From: Ardenticatenales bacterium
GTDB lineage: Bacteria; Chloroflexota; Anaerolineae; Promineifilales; Promineifilaceae
Length of the DNA: 46,907 bases
Reading direction: 5' to 3'
Assembly (NCBI GenBank): GCA_020634575.1
Contig: JACKBM010000056.1
Coordinates: 1-46,907 of the forward strand
A program made the position numbers and the translations under genes. Below, piece by piece: positions 8,937 to 17,270 of this stretch; positions within the stretch are counted from its first letter, which is position 1, and each line of letters starts with the position of its first letter. The notes beneath the pieces were generated by a model. The model was not told where the DNA came from and did not search any database. It saw only the letters and a list, made by a program, of their open reading frames with translations.

Positions 8937-9350
8937 ATGAGTTATCAGAACACCTTTATTCAAATTGCCCCGGATTCCAACGCCGCCAGCGGCACGGAAC
9001 CAACCCCGCGTGGTATGCAGAAGACCGTGCCGCTCTGGGAGTTTGAACTGCTCAGCCAGCATCCCTATGAGTTTACGCGCGACGAGCTGCTGTTCCGCAT
9101 CCATCTGGAGCGCCAGGATTTAATGGCTCTGGACGAAGCGGAAAAAGAGCAGGTGCGGGCCGAACTATTCAGCAAGCCACACCCCTGTCTGCGCGCCTCT
9201 GCCCTCCCCAAACGCTACGGCTGGGGTGTCCACCACGATGCTGAGGGTCGCATCGCCATCTATGCGGTTGATTCAGCCGAGTACGCCCGCCTGAGTGACC
9301 CGGCCAACGGCCTGCAGCAACTCAAAGCAATGCGCAGCTCACGCAAATAA
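8937..9350 (+). CDS. DUF6157-like conserved protein
   Basis: 137 residues, soluble, no signal peptide. The N-terminal NTFIQIAPDSNA, then YEFTRDELLFRIHLER and a Trp-Gly turn in YGWGVHHDAEGRIAIY, match my memory of DUF6157, a family of small cytosolic proteins of unknown function. A Shine-Dalgarno AGGGGAG lies just before the ATG. It follows the YCII gene by 20 bases and is followed by a hairpin at 9359-9378. No function can be assigned. Confidence 0.7.
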   Translation: MSYQNTFIQIAPDSNAASGTEPTPRGMQKTVPLWEFELLSQHPYEFTRDELLFRIHLERQDLMALDEAEKEQVRAELFSKPHPCLRASALPKRYGWGVHHDAEGRIAIYAVDSAEYARLSDPANGLQQLKAMRSSRK

Positions 9351-9358
9351 GCCACCTT

Positions 9359-9378
9359 GCCTGTTCTAAAGAACAGGC
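9359..9378 (+). terminator. hairpin after the YCII/DUF6157 pair
   Basis: Perfect 8-bp stem GCCTGTTC / GAACAGGC with loop TAAA, nine bases after the stop codon. There is no T-run after it, so termination would be weak or the hairpin may only protect the mRNA end. Confidence 0.5.
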
Positions 9379-9557
9379 CCATCACCTGTCCCATTTACCC
9401 GGCCCCCCTTGCCCCCAGGGCCGATTCGCCCTGCCCTTCTCCCGGCTAAACTTTCCTTAAGTCTGATAAAGAGAGCTGGTTCTGCCCACCAAGGCAGAAC
9501 CAGCACAGCAGAAACTTCCCGTCACGCACTGACGAGAAAGTAGCCTGGGAGAAGCAC

Positions 9558-10265
9558 ATGAACGAAAAAAATCCAAGCAAAAATATCCTGATTACCGGCG
9601 CCTCACGTGGTTTGGGGCTGGCCCTGGCCCGGGCGTTGGCCGCCCGTGGTTGGCAGCTGCTCATTGATGCCCGCGGTAAAAGCGGTCTGACCGCCGCCGC
9701 CGCTGAGTTGGCCCAGCAAACCACCGTCATCGCCCTCGCCGGTGACATCACCGACCCGGAACACCGCATCGCCCTGGCCCAGGCGGCCAGGCAGCTGGGC
9801 GGATTAGATGCAGTTGTGAACAACGCCGGCATCCTGGGCCCAAGCCCGCAGCCCGCTCTACATAATTACCCGCTCGATACCTTACAGGCTGTTTTTGAAA
9901 CCAACGTCCTGGCGCCCCTGGCCATTCTGCAGACGTTGCGCGGCCAGTTACGCCCCGGAGCCCGCGTCATCAATATCAGCAGCGACGCAGCGGTATCAGC
10001 CTACGAAGGCTGGGGCGGTTATGGCGCCAGCAAAGCGGCGCTGGAGCAGGCGACGGCGGTTTACGCGGTCGAGAACCCGGAGCAGCGGGTGTATTGGGTA
10101 GACCCGGGCGACATGAACACAGCCATGCATCAGGCCGCCTTCCCCGGCGAAGATATCAGCGACCGGCCGGAGCCCAGCGCCGCCGTCCCCGGCCTGCTGG
10201 CGCTGTTGGAGCAGGAGCTGCCTGGCGGTCGTTATCAGGCCCAACAAATGCCACGCTTCGCATAG
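9558..10265 (+). CDS. short-chain dehydrogenase/reductase
   Basis: 235-residue classical SDR. The NAD(P) motif TGASRGLG (about residues 12-19) has Arg after Ser, which tends to favour NADPH. NNAG is at about 90, Ser in INISSDAA near 139, and the catalytic YGASK near 155-159. The C-terminus with WVDPGDMNT replaces the usual PG-x-V/I-x-T. Start ATG 9558 has GGGAG upstream. The substrate is unknown. About 165 bases separate it from the QueA-like gene, so joint transcription is possible but not shown. Confidence 0.88.
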   Translation: MNEKNPSKNILITGASRGLGLALARALAARGWQLLIDARGKSGLTAAAAELAQQTTVIALAGDITDPEHRIALAQAARQLGGLDAVVNNAGILGPSPQPALHNYPLDTLQAVFETNVLAPLAILQTLRGQLRPGARVINISSDAAVSAYEGWGGYGASKAALEQATAVYAVENPEQRVYWVDPGDMNTAMHQAAFPGEDISDRPEPSAAVPGLLALLEQELPGGRYQAQQMPRFA

Positions 10266-10430
10266 CGGGGCAAAGGTTATACCTGGAAAAACACATATGT
10301 ACATAATAACTAGGCATAACGTACTCACTTCGCATAGTTTGTAAAAGCTATCACCAAATAACAAATACACATAGATTATGTCATCTTATTACGACAAGTT
10401 GTTCGGACCTTACTTATTGGGAGATTTGCG

Positions 10431-11495
10431 ATGATACCAACGACCATTGCCCCTGTTCTGGATTTTGACCTGCCCCCCACCCTGGAAGCAGGCCAGCCGC
10501 CCGAAGCACGCGGCCTGGCTCGGGACGCCGTCCGCCTGCTCGTCTCCTACCGGAGCGACGATCGCCTCGTCCACGCTGAGTTCCGTGACCTGCCCTCCTT
10601 CCTTTTGCCCGGCGATCTGCTGGTCATCAACACCAGTGGCACTTTGCCGGCAGCCCTGCCCGTCTGGAGCCAGGCTGGCGTTTCCATGCGGCTACATCTC
10701 TCCAACCGGCACGCTGACGACCGCTGGGTTGTCGAGTTGCGCAAGCTGGCCGAGAACGGCGAGACCACGCCCTACTTCAATGGTGAGCGTGAGATGCATT
10801 TTTCGTTACCGGCCGGTGGCTATCTCACCCTACTCGACCCGCTGCCCGGTCAGGCTGCTGGCAAAACCCGGCTCTGGCTGGCCGCTTTCCATTGGCCGTT
10901 GCCCTGGCGCCGTTTTCTCCAGCTTTATGGCCAGCCCATCCGCTACAACTACGTCGGCCAACCCTGGAGTATCGACTATTACCAGACCGTTTTTGCCCAC
11001 CACTATGGCAGCGCCGAAATGCCTTCGGCCGGTCGCGGTTTTACGCCACGGTTGATCAGCCGCCTGGTCGCCCAGGGCATCCAGTTCGCCCCGGTGACAC
11101 TTCATACCGGCGTTGCCAGCCTGGAAGCGGATGAACCGCCTTACCCGGAATGGTTTGAATTGCCGCCCGCCACTGCCCAACTCCTCAACCTGGCTCATCA
11201 GCATGGCCGTCGCATCATCGGTGTCGGCACGACGGCGGTGCGCGCGGTTGAGTCAGCGGTGAATAGCAGCGGCCTGGTCGAGCCCGCGCGCGGCTGGACG
11301 GACCATCTCATCACCCCGGCGACGCCGCCCCATATCATCAATGGGCTGTTGACCGGCCTGCACGAACCGCGCGCCACCCACCTGGCCATGCTTGCCGCCC
11401 TGGCCGATGCCCGGCATCTCGAGCTTGCCTACACCGAGGCTTTGGCCGAAAAATATCTCTGGCACGAGTTCGGCGATTTGCATCTATTAATATAG
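10431..11495 (+). CDS. QueA-like S-adenosylmethionine:tRNA ribosyltransferase-isomerase paralog
   Basis: 354 residues with the QueA fold. Visible equivalents of the conserved blocks are LLVINTSGTLPAAL (normally VxNDTRVxPARL), the YQTVFAHHYGSAEMPSAGRGFT block, LHTGVASLEADEPP, GVGTTAVRAVESA and the C-terminal HEFGDLHLLI. It differs at several positions from canonical QueA (TSG for NDTR, SAGRGFT for TAGLHFT). It therefore belongs to the divergent QueA-like group seen in actinobacteria and Chloroflexota, whose substrate may not be queuosine tRNA. The stop lies four bases before the next gene's ATG, suggesting coupled translation with the propeller protein. Confidence 0.82.
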   Translation: MIPTTIAPVLDFDLPPTLEAGQPPEARGLARDAVRLLVSYRSDDRLVHAEFRDLPSFLLPGDLLVINTSGTLPAALPVWSQAGVSMRLHLSNRHADDRWVVELRKLAENGETTPYFNGEREMHFSLPAGGYLTLLDPLPGQAAGKTRLWLAAFHWPLPWRRFLQLYGQPIRYNYVGQPWSIDYYQTVFAHHYGSAEMPSAGRGFTPRLISRLVAQGIQFAPVTLHTGVASLEADEPPYPEWFELPPATAQLLNLAHQHGRRIIGVGTTAVRAVESAVNSSGLVEPARGWTDHLITPATPPHIINGLLTGLHEPRATHLAMLAALADARHLELAYTEALAEKYLWHEFGDLHLLI

Positions 11496-11499
11496 GAAG

Positions 11500-12483
11500 A
11501 TGAACGAACTACTTACCATCGCTACCGCTAAGGGCCTTTACCTGGCTCAACTGGGCGCCGCCGGCTGGCAAACCTGGCGCCATACCCTGGTTGGCGTGCC
11601 GCTCACTGCGGTGATCGCCCGCGAAGGGTTTATCCTGGCTGGCGGGCGTGACGGCATCTGGCGGTCCGGCGACTACGGCGACAGTTGGGAAGCAGTCAAC
11701 GAGGGACTGGCTGAACGCCACGTCCGTTGGCTGGCCTACCACCCGGACATCTCTGATTTCGAGCTGGCGGGCACTGAACCGGCCGGATTGTTCATCTCCC
11801 ACAATGGCGGTGACCAGTGGCAGGCCCGGCCCGAGGTCGCCCAACTGCGCGATCGCCACAACTGGTACCTCCCCTATTCTCCCGCCGCCGGTGCCATCCG
11901 CGGCCTGGCGGTGCGCGGCGATCACCTTTATGCTGCCGTTGAAGTTGGCGGCCTGCTCCGGTCGGTTAATCGGGGCGCCAGCTGGCAACTGGCGGGCGGC
12001 AGCAGCGGCCAGCCGGGCCAACGCGGCACCGCAGACCAGATCGACGCTGATATTCACGACATCGTGCTTGCCGGTCAGAACCCCCTACACCTGCTGGCAG
12101 CCACACAAACAGGGCTATACGAATCGCGGGATGGCGGCGACAGTTGGCGACGGCTTTATGGGCCGGCTTACTGCCGCGCGGTCTGGGCTGATCCGGACCG
12201 GCCGGATCACCTCCTTCTCGGCCCAGCCTACGGCGTTGACCGGAACGGCACCATCCAACACAGCCAGGATGGCGGCCAAAGTTGGAGTGACGCCAGCCAC
12301 GGCCTACCTACCCCCTGGCCCCGCACCATGGTCGAACGCTTCTACCAGGTTGGCAGCCAGCTCATCGCTGTCCTCTCCGATGGTAACCTATTGCAGAGCC
12401 ACATCGGTGTCTGGCAATGGCGGCCGCTGCTGCCCGATATTGCGCAAGCCCGCGCCGTCTGGTCGCTAACCCTGAACCCGTAA
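11500..12483 (+). CDS. Asp-box (BNR/sialidase-type) beta-propeller protein
   Basis: 327 residues built from repeated Asp-box turns (S-x-D-x-G-x-T/S-W): SGDYGDSWE, SHNGGDQWQ, SVNRGASWQ, SRDGGDSWR and SQDGGQSWS. These mark the blades of a beta-propeller like those in photosystem II assembly factor Ycf48 or sialidase-like proteins. No sialidase catalytic residues or signal peptide are evident, so it is probably a cytoplasmic scaffold or binding protein. It is tightly linked to the QueA-like gene upstream. Confidence 0.82.
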   Translation: MNELLTIATAKGLYLAQLGAAGWQTWRHTLVGVPLTAVIAREGFILAGGRDGIWRSGDYGDSWEAVNEGLAERHVRWLAYHPDISDFELAGTEPAGLFISHNGGDQWQARPEVAQLRDRHNWYLPYSPAAGAIRGLAVRGDHLYAAVEVGGLLRSVNRGASWQLAGGSSGQPGQRGTADQIDADIHDIVLAGQNPLHLLAATQTGLYESRDGGDSWRRLYGPAYCRAVWADPDRPDHLLLGPAYGVDRNGTIQHSQDGGQSWSDASHGLPTPWPRTMVERFYQVGSQLIAVLSDGNLLQSHIGVWQWRPLLPDIAQARAVWSLTLNP

Positions 12484-12561
12484 TCTGTCACAAACCGCCA
12501 ACACCATTCGTCTTCATATTAGATAGTCAACACTAGCGGCCGTTTGGCCAGGAAATATGAG

Positions 12562-13893
12562 ATGAAAAACGAAAGGATTGACAGTGAACAGGATGCAGAT
12601 GTCATAGTGATCGGCGGCGGGCTGGCAGGGCTGACAGCGGCTTTGGCGCTGGGCCAGGCTGGCCGGCAGGTCATCTTGCTGGAGAAAGCCGCAGCCCTGG
12701 GGGGCCGAGCGGCCAGCCAGCAAAAAGAGGGTTATACCTTTAATCTGGGTCCACACGCCCTGTATCGCAGCGGCGCTGCCTTTCAGCACTTCAGCGAGAT
12801 CGGTTTGTCACTGGCCGGTGGCTTGCCCAACCAGCAGGGCGCGCTGGCTCTCACTCAGGGCGCACACTACCTGCTGCCAGCCGCCCCAGCCAGCTTCCTA
12901 AAAACCCGGCTGCTCTCAGCCGGCGAAAAGTTACAGGTCGGCAAGGCATTGCTAAGGCTGATGCGGGACAAGCCAGCGGCGTATGCCAGCATCAGCATCA
13001 GCGCCTACCTGGATGAGCTCGGGTTGACCGGCCGGTGCCGCGCCTTGCTCGAGACACTGAGCCGCATCAGCACCTATGGCAACGCCCCGGACCAGATGAG
13101 CGCGGAGATCCTGCTGCATCAATACCAGATTTACAACAGTGGCAATGTCCTCTACCTGGATGGTGGCTGGCAAAGCCTCGTCGCTGGACTGGTCAACCTC
13201 ATGACGGCGCTGCCTGTGACCATCCGGCTGCGGGAGCGGGTGGTGTCGCTGGCTGAGACAGCTGCCGGCATTGAATTAGCGTTGGCCGACGGCAGCCGGC
13301 TGCTGGCCGGCGCAGCCATCCTGGCCGTTGAGCCGGAAATCGCGGCCGAGCTGCTGCCTGAGGCGCCGCTTCTGACGGCGGGCCAGCCAATCTTGGCCGC
13401 CAGCCTGGACGTTGCCCTGCGCCGCTTGCCGGATGCGAGCTTTGCTTTTGCGGCCGGGCTGGATAAGCCCTACTATTATTCAGTGCATACGGCGGCAGCG
13501 GATCTGGCACCGGCCGGTCACGCCCTTATCCACATCGCCAAATACCTGGCACCCACAGGACCCGAGGCGATGGCAGATGAGGCAGAATTGGAGACGTTGC
13601 TGGATCAGTTGCAGCCCGGCTGGCGCGCCGAGCTCGACCACAAGCGCTTCCTGCCGCACCTGCGCGTGGTCAGCCGCCTGACGACAGCGGCAAACGGCGG
13701 CCTGGCCGGCCGGCAGCCGGTCACGATCATTGGCCACGACCGAATTTTCCTGGCCGGCGACTGGGTCGGCCCCGAAGGTTGGCTCGCCGATGCCTCCATC
13801 GCCAGCGCCCTGGCTGCCGCCCGCGCCGCTGAGGGGTTGGCTAACCCGTCGGGTTCGGCAACCCGACGGGTTAGCCAACCTGTTTGGAGTTGA
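12562..13893 (+). CDS. FAD-dependent amine-oxidase/phytoene-desaturase-like oxidoreductase
   Basis: About 443 residues. The dinucleotide-binding motif VIVIGGGLAGLTAALALGQA comes near the N-terminus, followed by LLEKAAALGGRA. The C-terminal FAD motif is RIFLAGDWVGPEGWLADASI. This layout fits NAD(P)/FAD oxidoreductases of the phytoene desaturase/protoporphyrinogen oxidase family. ATG 12562 with AGGA eight bases upstream is preferred over the TTG at 12544. The end of the gene runs into a perfect palindromic repeat (13835-13880), so the last 19 residues or so are repeat-derived. The TGA stop overlaps the ATG of the ECF41 sigma factor; oxidoreductases are among the genes usually paired with ECF41. 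Confidence 0.85.
   Translation: MKNERIDSEQDADVIVIGGGLAGLTAALALGQAGRQVILLEKAAALGGRAASQQKEGYTFNLGPHALYRSGAAFQHFSEIGLSLAGGLPNQQGALALTQGAHYLLPAAPASFLKTRLLSAGEKLQVGKALLRLMRDKPAAYASISISAYLDELGLTGRCRALLETLSRISTYGNAPDQMSAEILLHQYQIYNSGNVLYLDGGWQSLVAGLVNLMTALPVTIRLRERVVSLAETAAGIELALADGSRLLAGAAILAVEPEIAAELLPEAPLLTAGQPILAASLDVALRRLPDASFAFAAGLDKPYYYSVHTAAADLAPAGHALIHIAKYLAPTGPEAMADEAELETLLDQLQPGWRAELDHKRFLPHLRVVSRLTTAANGGLAGRQPVTIIGHDRIFLAGDWVGPEGWLADASIASALAAARAAEGLANPSGSATRRVSQPVWS
13835..13880. repeat. palindromic repeat, family A copy 1
   Basis: Perfect 21-bp arms (13835-13855 and 13860-13880) around loop CGGC; the core reads GGTTGGCTAACCCGTCGG. It sits inside the last codons of the oxidoreductase gene. 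A related copy with 24-bp arms is at 39082-39135. Confidence 0.9.
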
Positions 13894-14786
13894 TGATGCT
13901 GGATCACACCACCCTCTTTCAGACACACCGGCCCCACCTGTTTGCCATCGCCTACCGGATGCTGGGCACGGTGATGGATGCGGAGGACCTGGTGCAGGAG
14001 AGTTACCTGCGCTGGCAAAAGCTCGACCTGTTGGAAATCGAAACCCCGAAGGCGTTCCTGACCACGCTGATCACCCGGCTCTGCATTGATTTCCTGCGCA
14101 GCGCCCGGGTGCAGCGGGAAAGCTACATCGGCCCCTGGTTGCCCGAGCCCATCCTGAGCGAGCGGTTGCCGGGGGTCGATGACGATGTGGCCCGGCGCGA
14201 ATCGGTATCGGTCGCCTTCCTGTTTCTGCTGGAACAATTGAAGCCGGTTGAGCGGGCCGCCTTCCTGCTGCGCGAGGTGTTTGATTACGATTACGCTGAG
14301 ATTGCCGACATCCTGGACAAGGCGCCGGCCAATTGCCGGCAGATAGTCAGCCGGGCGCGCCGCCAATTGAGCGGCAGCCAGCCGTCATGGCGATTGGACC
14401 GGCCGGTCCCCGATCAGGCTCATCTCACCCTGTTGGAGCAATTCGTCAACGCCTGCGCCACCGCCGACCTGCCGGCCCTGCGCTCGCTGCTTCAGGAAGA
14501 TGTCGTGCTCTGGTCTGATGGCGGCGGCAAAGCGATGGCCGCTCGCAAACCCATCCATGGTGCCACGCCGGTCGCCCGCTTCCTGCTCAACCTGCCCCGC
14601 TTCGCCCCGGCCGACTTTGCCTTCCGCCTGAGCCATGTCAACGGCCGGCCCGCCCTACTCCTCTACGACGGTCAGCGGCCCATCTCAGTCATCACCTTTG
14701 CCGTTCTTGCGGGCAAGATCAGCCAGTTCCAAAATATTCTGAACCCGGACAAGCTGGGCCAGATCCCGGCGTTGGCGGCGCTATAA
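13893..14786 (+). CDS. ECF41-type sigma factor with SnoaL-like C-terminal domain
   Basis: About 297 residues. Region 2 is FAIAYRMLGTVMDAEDLVQE near the N-terminus, region 4 is ERAAFLLREVFDYDYAEIAD plus NCRQIVSRARR. The SnoaL-like extension carries the ECF41 marks WLPEP, DGGGK and NPDKL. In this group the C-terminal domain controls sigma activity instead of a classical anti-sigma factor (established for ECF41). Start choice: TGATGATG gives ATG 13893 or 13896 with GGAG at 13886-13889. The overlap with the flavoprotein stop indicates coupled translation and points to the flavoprotein as regulatory partner. Confidence 0.9.
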   Translation: MMLDHTTLFQTHRPHLFAIAYRMLGTVMDAEDLVQESYLRWQKLDLLEIETPKAFLTTLITRLCIDFLRSARVQRESYIGPWLPEPILSERLPGVDDDVARRESVSVAFLFLLEQLKPVERAAFLLREVFDYDYAEIADILDKAPANCRQIVSRARRQLSGSQPSWRLDRPVPDQAHLTLLEQFVNACATADLPALRSLLQEDVVLWSDGGGKAMAARKPIHGATPVARFLLNLPRFAPADFAFRLSHVNGRPALLLYDGQRPISVITFAVLAGKISQFQNILNPDKLGQIPALAAL

Positions 14787-15368
14787 GGCACATTGCGCCA
14801 ATGGCGATGAAACGAGAAGCCAATTGAACCTGGCACATAGACGGTCAAGGTCCAGAAACATAGCCAAGGACGTCATCTCGAGCGCACCTCACTCGGCTGA
14901 TGCACCTCACTTGACGGAGCGAGAGACCCCTAGTCCCCTAGCCACTGCCCTGGCCCACGCCAGCTGAGCGCTGGTTAGGCCGTACGCTCCCTGGGCTGCT
15001 GTCAGCGACCGGCCGGTGCCACTATTGGCCCAAATCGGGATCTCTCGCCCTCTTTAGCTTGACACTTGGCCCGACCAACGAGGCTGCTAAGGAACAAGGC
15101 GGAAATGGCGTGCGGTCTGAGGTTCGTAGTAAACGCTTTAGCGTTCCGCGTGCACCCCTTTTGGTGGTGGCGACGTGTCGACCAACAGCCGTCTTGATGA
15201 TCACAAAAGGCTAAAGCCCTTTACTACAAACCTGACTTCGCACTGCAAATCTTGAACCAGTTTCTTACCTTATTGAACGCGGTCCCCGCGTGGCACTTCT
15301 CAGGGTAACGTCGGAAATTTATAAAAAACGACCTCCGAACAAGCCTTACAGGCAACGTTAATTTACTA
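14787..15368. other. intergenic region with imperfect inverted repeat
   Basis: About 580 bases without a gene. A pair of imperfect arms, TTCGTAGTAAACGCTTTAGCG near 15122-15142 and its partner GGCTAAAGCCCTTTACTACAAA near 15207-15229, suggests a roughly 110-bp REP- or MITE-like palindrome. An ACCGGCCGGT decamer is at 15008-15017. No gene or terminator with a T-run is seen in the rest. The right end carries the ArsR promoter. Confidence 0.5.
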
Positions 15369-15397
15369 TTGACTTAATTAAGCAAACACTTTATAAT
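15369..15397 (+). promoter_or_regulatory. consensus sigma-70 promoter of the ArsR operon
   Basis: TTGACT (15369-15374), 17-base spacer, TATAAT (15392-15397). Transcription should start about 15404, essentially at the ATG at 15405. Confidence 0.85.
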
Positions 15398-15404
15398 GCT
15401 CGGC

Positions 15405-15719
15405 ATGGATGTTTTTGCCGCTCTGGCTGAGCCCACGCGCCGTCGCATTGTCGAGATCCTGGCTGATCAGGGGCAGTTGCCGGCGTCCGCCATCTATGAA
15501 CAATTTGATTCATCGGCGCCCGCCATCTCCCAACACCTGAAAGTGCTGCGTGAGGCCAATATCGTCACCGTGCAAAAGCAGGCCCAGAAGCGCCTCTACC
15601 GGATCAATGCGGATCAGATCAGCGAGCTTGAGCGCTGGGCTCGCGATACGGTACGCCAGTGGAGCAATCGCTTCGACCGCCTCGACGAGCTGCTGCAGAA
15701 ACCGGCCGGCTCAGATTAG
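15405..15719 (+). CDS. ArsR-family repressor of an SRPBCC operon
   Basis: About 104 residues, a single winged-helix domain: MDVFAALAEPTRRRIVEILA, then recognition helix SSAPAISQHLKVLREANIV and wing QKRLYRINADQI. No metal-binding cysteines are seen, so this is the non-metal ArsR class usually paired with an AHSA1/SRPBCC gene, as here. An ATG at 15396 lies inside the TATAAT box and cannot be used from this promoter. ATG 15405 falls on the predicted transcription start, giving a leaderless mRNA. It probably represses its own operon. Confidence 0.9.
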   Translation: MDVFAALAEPTRRRIVEILADQGQLPASAIYEQFDSSAPAISQHLKVLREANIVTVQKQAQKRLYRINADQISELERWARDTVRQWSNRFDRLDELLQKPAGSD

Positions 15720-15781
15720 TCAGCCTCCGTTTACAAGTTGCCCCAAAACTCTGTAATCGCTAATTTGCAAAGGAACTTCGT

Positions 15782-16270
15782 ATGTCAAAGACTCAATTCA
15801 GTATCATCCGCGCCGAGCGCAAGGTCGTCATGGACCGGATATTCGCGGCGCCACGTGACCGCGTCTGGCAGACCATCACTGATCCGCAACTGATTCCCCA
15901 ATGGTGGGGCCCACTCCGCTACGAGACTATCGTGGACGAAATGGATTTAACTGTTGGCGGCGGCTGGCGCTTCCGCAACATTGGCGACAATGGCGAAGAG
16001 CATGTCTTTTACGGCACTTATCTGGAGATCACCGCCCCCCATCGACTGGTTCAGACCTTCAATTATGAACCGATCGGGCCCGGCCACGAAAGTGTCGAGA
16101 CAGCCATGCTGGAAGAACTGGCCGACGGCCAGACCCGCATGACGATGGTCTCCGTTTTCGGCACGCCTGAAGATTTCGAGGGCATGATCGCCACCGATAT
16201 GGAAAGCGGTGCTCGCGAAACCTGGGATCGGCTGGCGGCGCTGTTGGCTCGGGAGGTCGCCCATGAGTAA
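15782..16270 (+). CDS. SRPBCC-family protein (AHSA1-like)
   Basis: 162 residues of the START/Bet v1-like helix-grip fold: VMDRIFAAPRDRVWQTITDP, WWGPLRYET, VGGGWRF and the long C-terminal helix SGARETWDRLAALLA. The fold encloses a hydrophobic ligand pocket; ligands for this subfamily are mostly unknown. ArsR plus SRPBCC is a common pair in which the regulator controls the SRPBCC gene. AAAGGAA precedes the ATG. The stop codon overlaps the next gene's start by eight bases. Confidence 0.9.
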   Translation: MSKTQFSIIRAERKVVMDRIFAAPRDRVWQTITDPQLIPQWWGPLRYETIVDEMDLTVGGGWRFRNIGDNGEEHVFYGTYLEITAPHRLVQTFNYEPIGPGHESVETAMLEELADGQTRMTMVSVFGTPEDFEGMIATDMESGARETWDRLAALLAREVAHE

Positions 16271-16748
16271 GCTGACCACCTTTCTCTGGTTCAATGGCCA
16301 GGCCGAAGAAGCCGCCAATTATTACAAGGAAGTGTTCGGCGCGGTCGAAATCCAGGATATCGCCCGTTTTGGCAAGGAAGCGGCCGAAATGGGTGGCATG
16401 CCCGAAGGCAGCGCCATGATGGTCAATTTCACGTTGTTTGGCCAGCCGTTCGTTGGCCTGAATGGGGGTCCCCAATACAGATTCAACCCGGCCATCTCCT
16501 TCTTCATCAGCTGCGAGACCCAGGCGGAGATTGATCGGTACTGGGAGATGCTCTCGGCCGATCCGGAGCAGGAACAGTGCGGCTGGCTGGTGGACAAGTT
16601 TGGCGTTTCCTGGCAGATTGTGCCGGCGCTACTGGGGCAGTTGATGTCCTCCGGGACGGGCCAACAGTCTGAAGCGGTCAGCCATGCGCTCTTACAGATG
16701 AAGAAGCTGGATATCGCCGGCCTGCAGGCTGCCTTTGACGGCGCCTGA
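16263..16748 (+). CDS. VOC-family protein (PhnB/3-demethylubiquinone methyltransferase-like)
   Basis: About 161 residues. SKLTTFLWFNGQAEEAANYY is the standard N-terminus of the PhnB-like VOC group, with FTLFGQPFVGLNGGP, ISFFISCETQAEID and CGWLVDKFGVSWQIVP following. Despite the historical methyltransferase name there is no SAM site. ATG 16263 overlaps the end of the SRPBCC gene by eight bases, so translation is coupled. The enzyme activity is unknown. Confidence 0.9.
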   Translation: MSKLTTFLWFNGQAEEAANYYKEVFGAVEIQDIARFGKEAAEMGGMPEGSAMMVNFTLFGQPFVGLNGGPQYRFNPAISFFISCETQAEIDRYWEMLSADPEQEQCGWLVDKFGVSWQIVPALLGQLMSSGTGQQSEAVSHALLQMKKLDIAGLQAAFDGA

Positions 16749-16792
16749 GCACCGCTGACAGCAATGGTCAACAGGTCGAGGAAACGTTAGTG

Positions 16793-17212
16793 ATGAAAAA
16801 AGACGCCACCCATGATCCACAAGGGGTAACAGAGCTCATTGCCCAGCTGTCACATCCAATGGCCCAGACCATTGAGGGGATCCGGCAAACAATTCTGCAA
16901 GCCAGCCCGGCAATCACGGAAGGCGTGAAATGGAATTCGCCCAGCTTTTATTGTCAGGGCTGGTTCGCCACCATCAATACGCGCAAAACGGATCGCCTGC
17001 AGCTTGTGTTACATCATGGCGCCAAGATCCGGCCGGGTGCTGAGCTCCAGCAGCTGATCGCTGATCCCGATAAACTGTTGCATTGGGCCTCCAATGATCG
17101 GGCCATGATGACAATCAAAGCAGATGACAATTTCGCCCAGTTACGGGCGCCGCTTGAAAATATCATCCGGCAATGGGCATCTTATCAGCAGGAACTGGCC
17201 GCTGAACAGTAA
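16793..17212 (+). CDS. DUF1801 protein
   Basis: About 139 residues of the DUF1801 (YdhG-like) family: VTELIAQLSHPMAQTIEGIR, EGVKWNSPSFYCQGWFATI, LVLHHGAKIRPG. Start ATG 16793 with GAGGA upstream is preferred to the GTG at 16790. It is the last gene of the ArsR-SRPBCC-VOC run, a combination often seen in soil and activated-sludge bacteria, and is followed by a clear terminator. Function unknown. Confidence 0.85.
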   Translation: MKKDATHDPQGVTELIAQLSHPMAQTIEGIRQTILQASPAITEGVKWNSPSFYCQGWFATINTRKTDRLQLVLHHGAKIRPGAELQQLIADPDKLLHWASNDRAMMTIKADDNFAQLRAPLENIIRQWASYQQELAAEQ

Positions 17213-17241
17213 GCCGGTCTCGCAATTAAATAGTTTGGCAG

Positions 17242-17270
17242 GGCTGCATGGCGTGTCCATGCAGCCTTTT
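17242..17270 (+). terminator. Rho-independent terminator of the ArsR operon
   Basis: Perfect 10-bp stem GGCTGCATGG / CCATGCAGCC, loop CGTGT, then TTTT. Confidence 0.88.
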
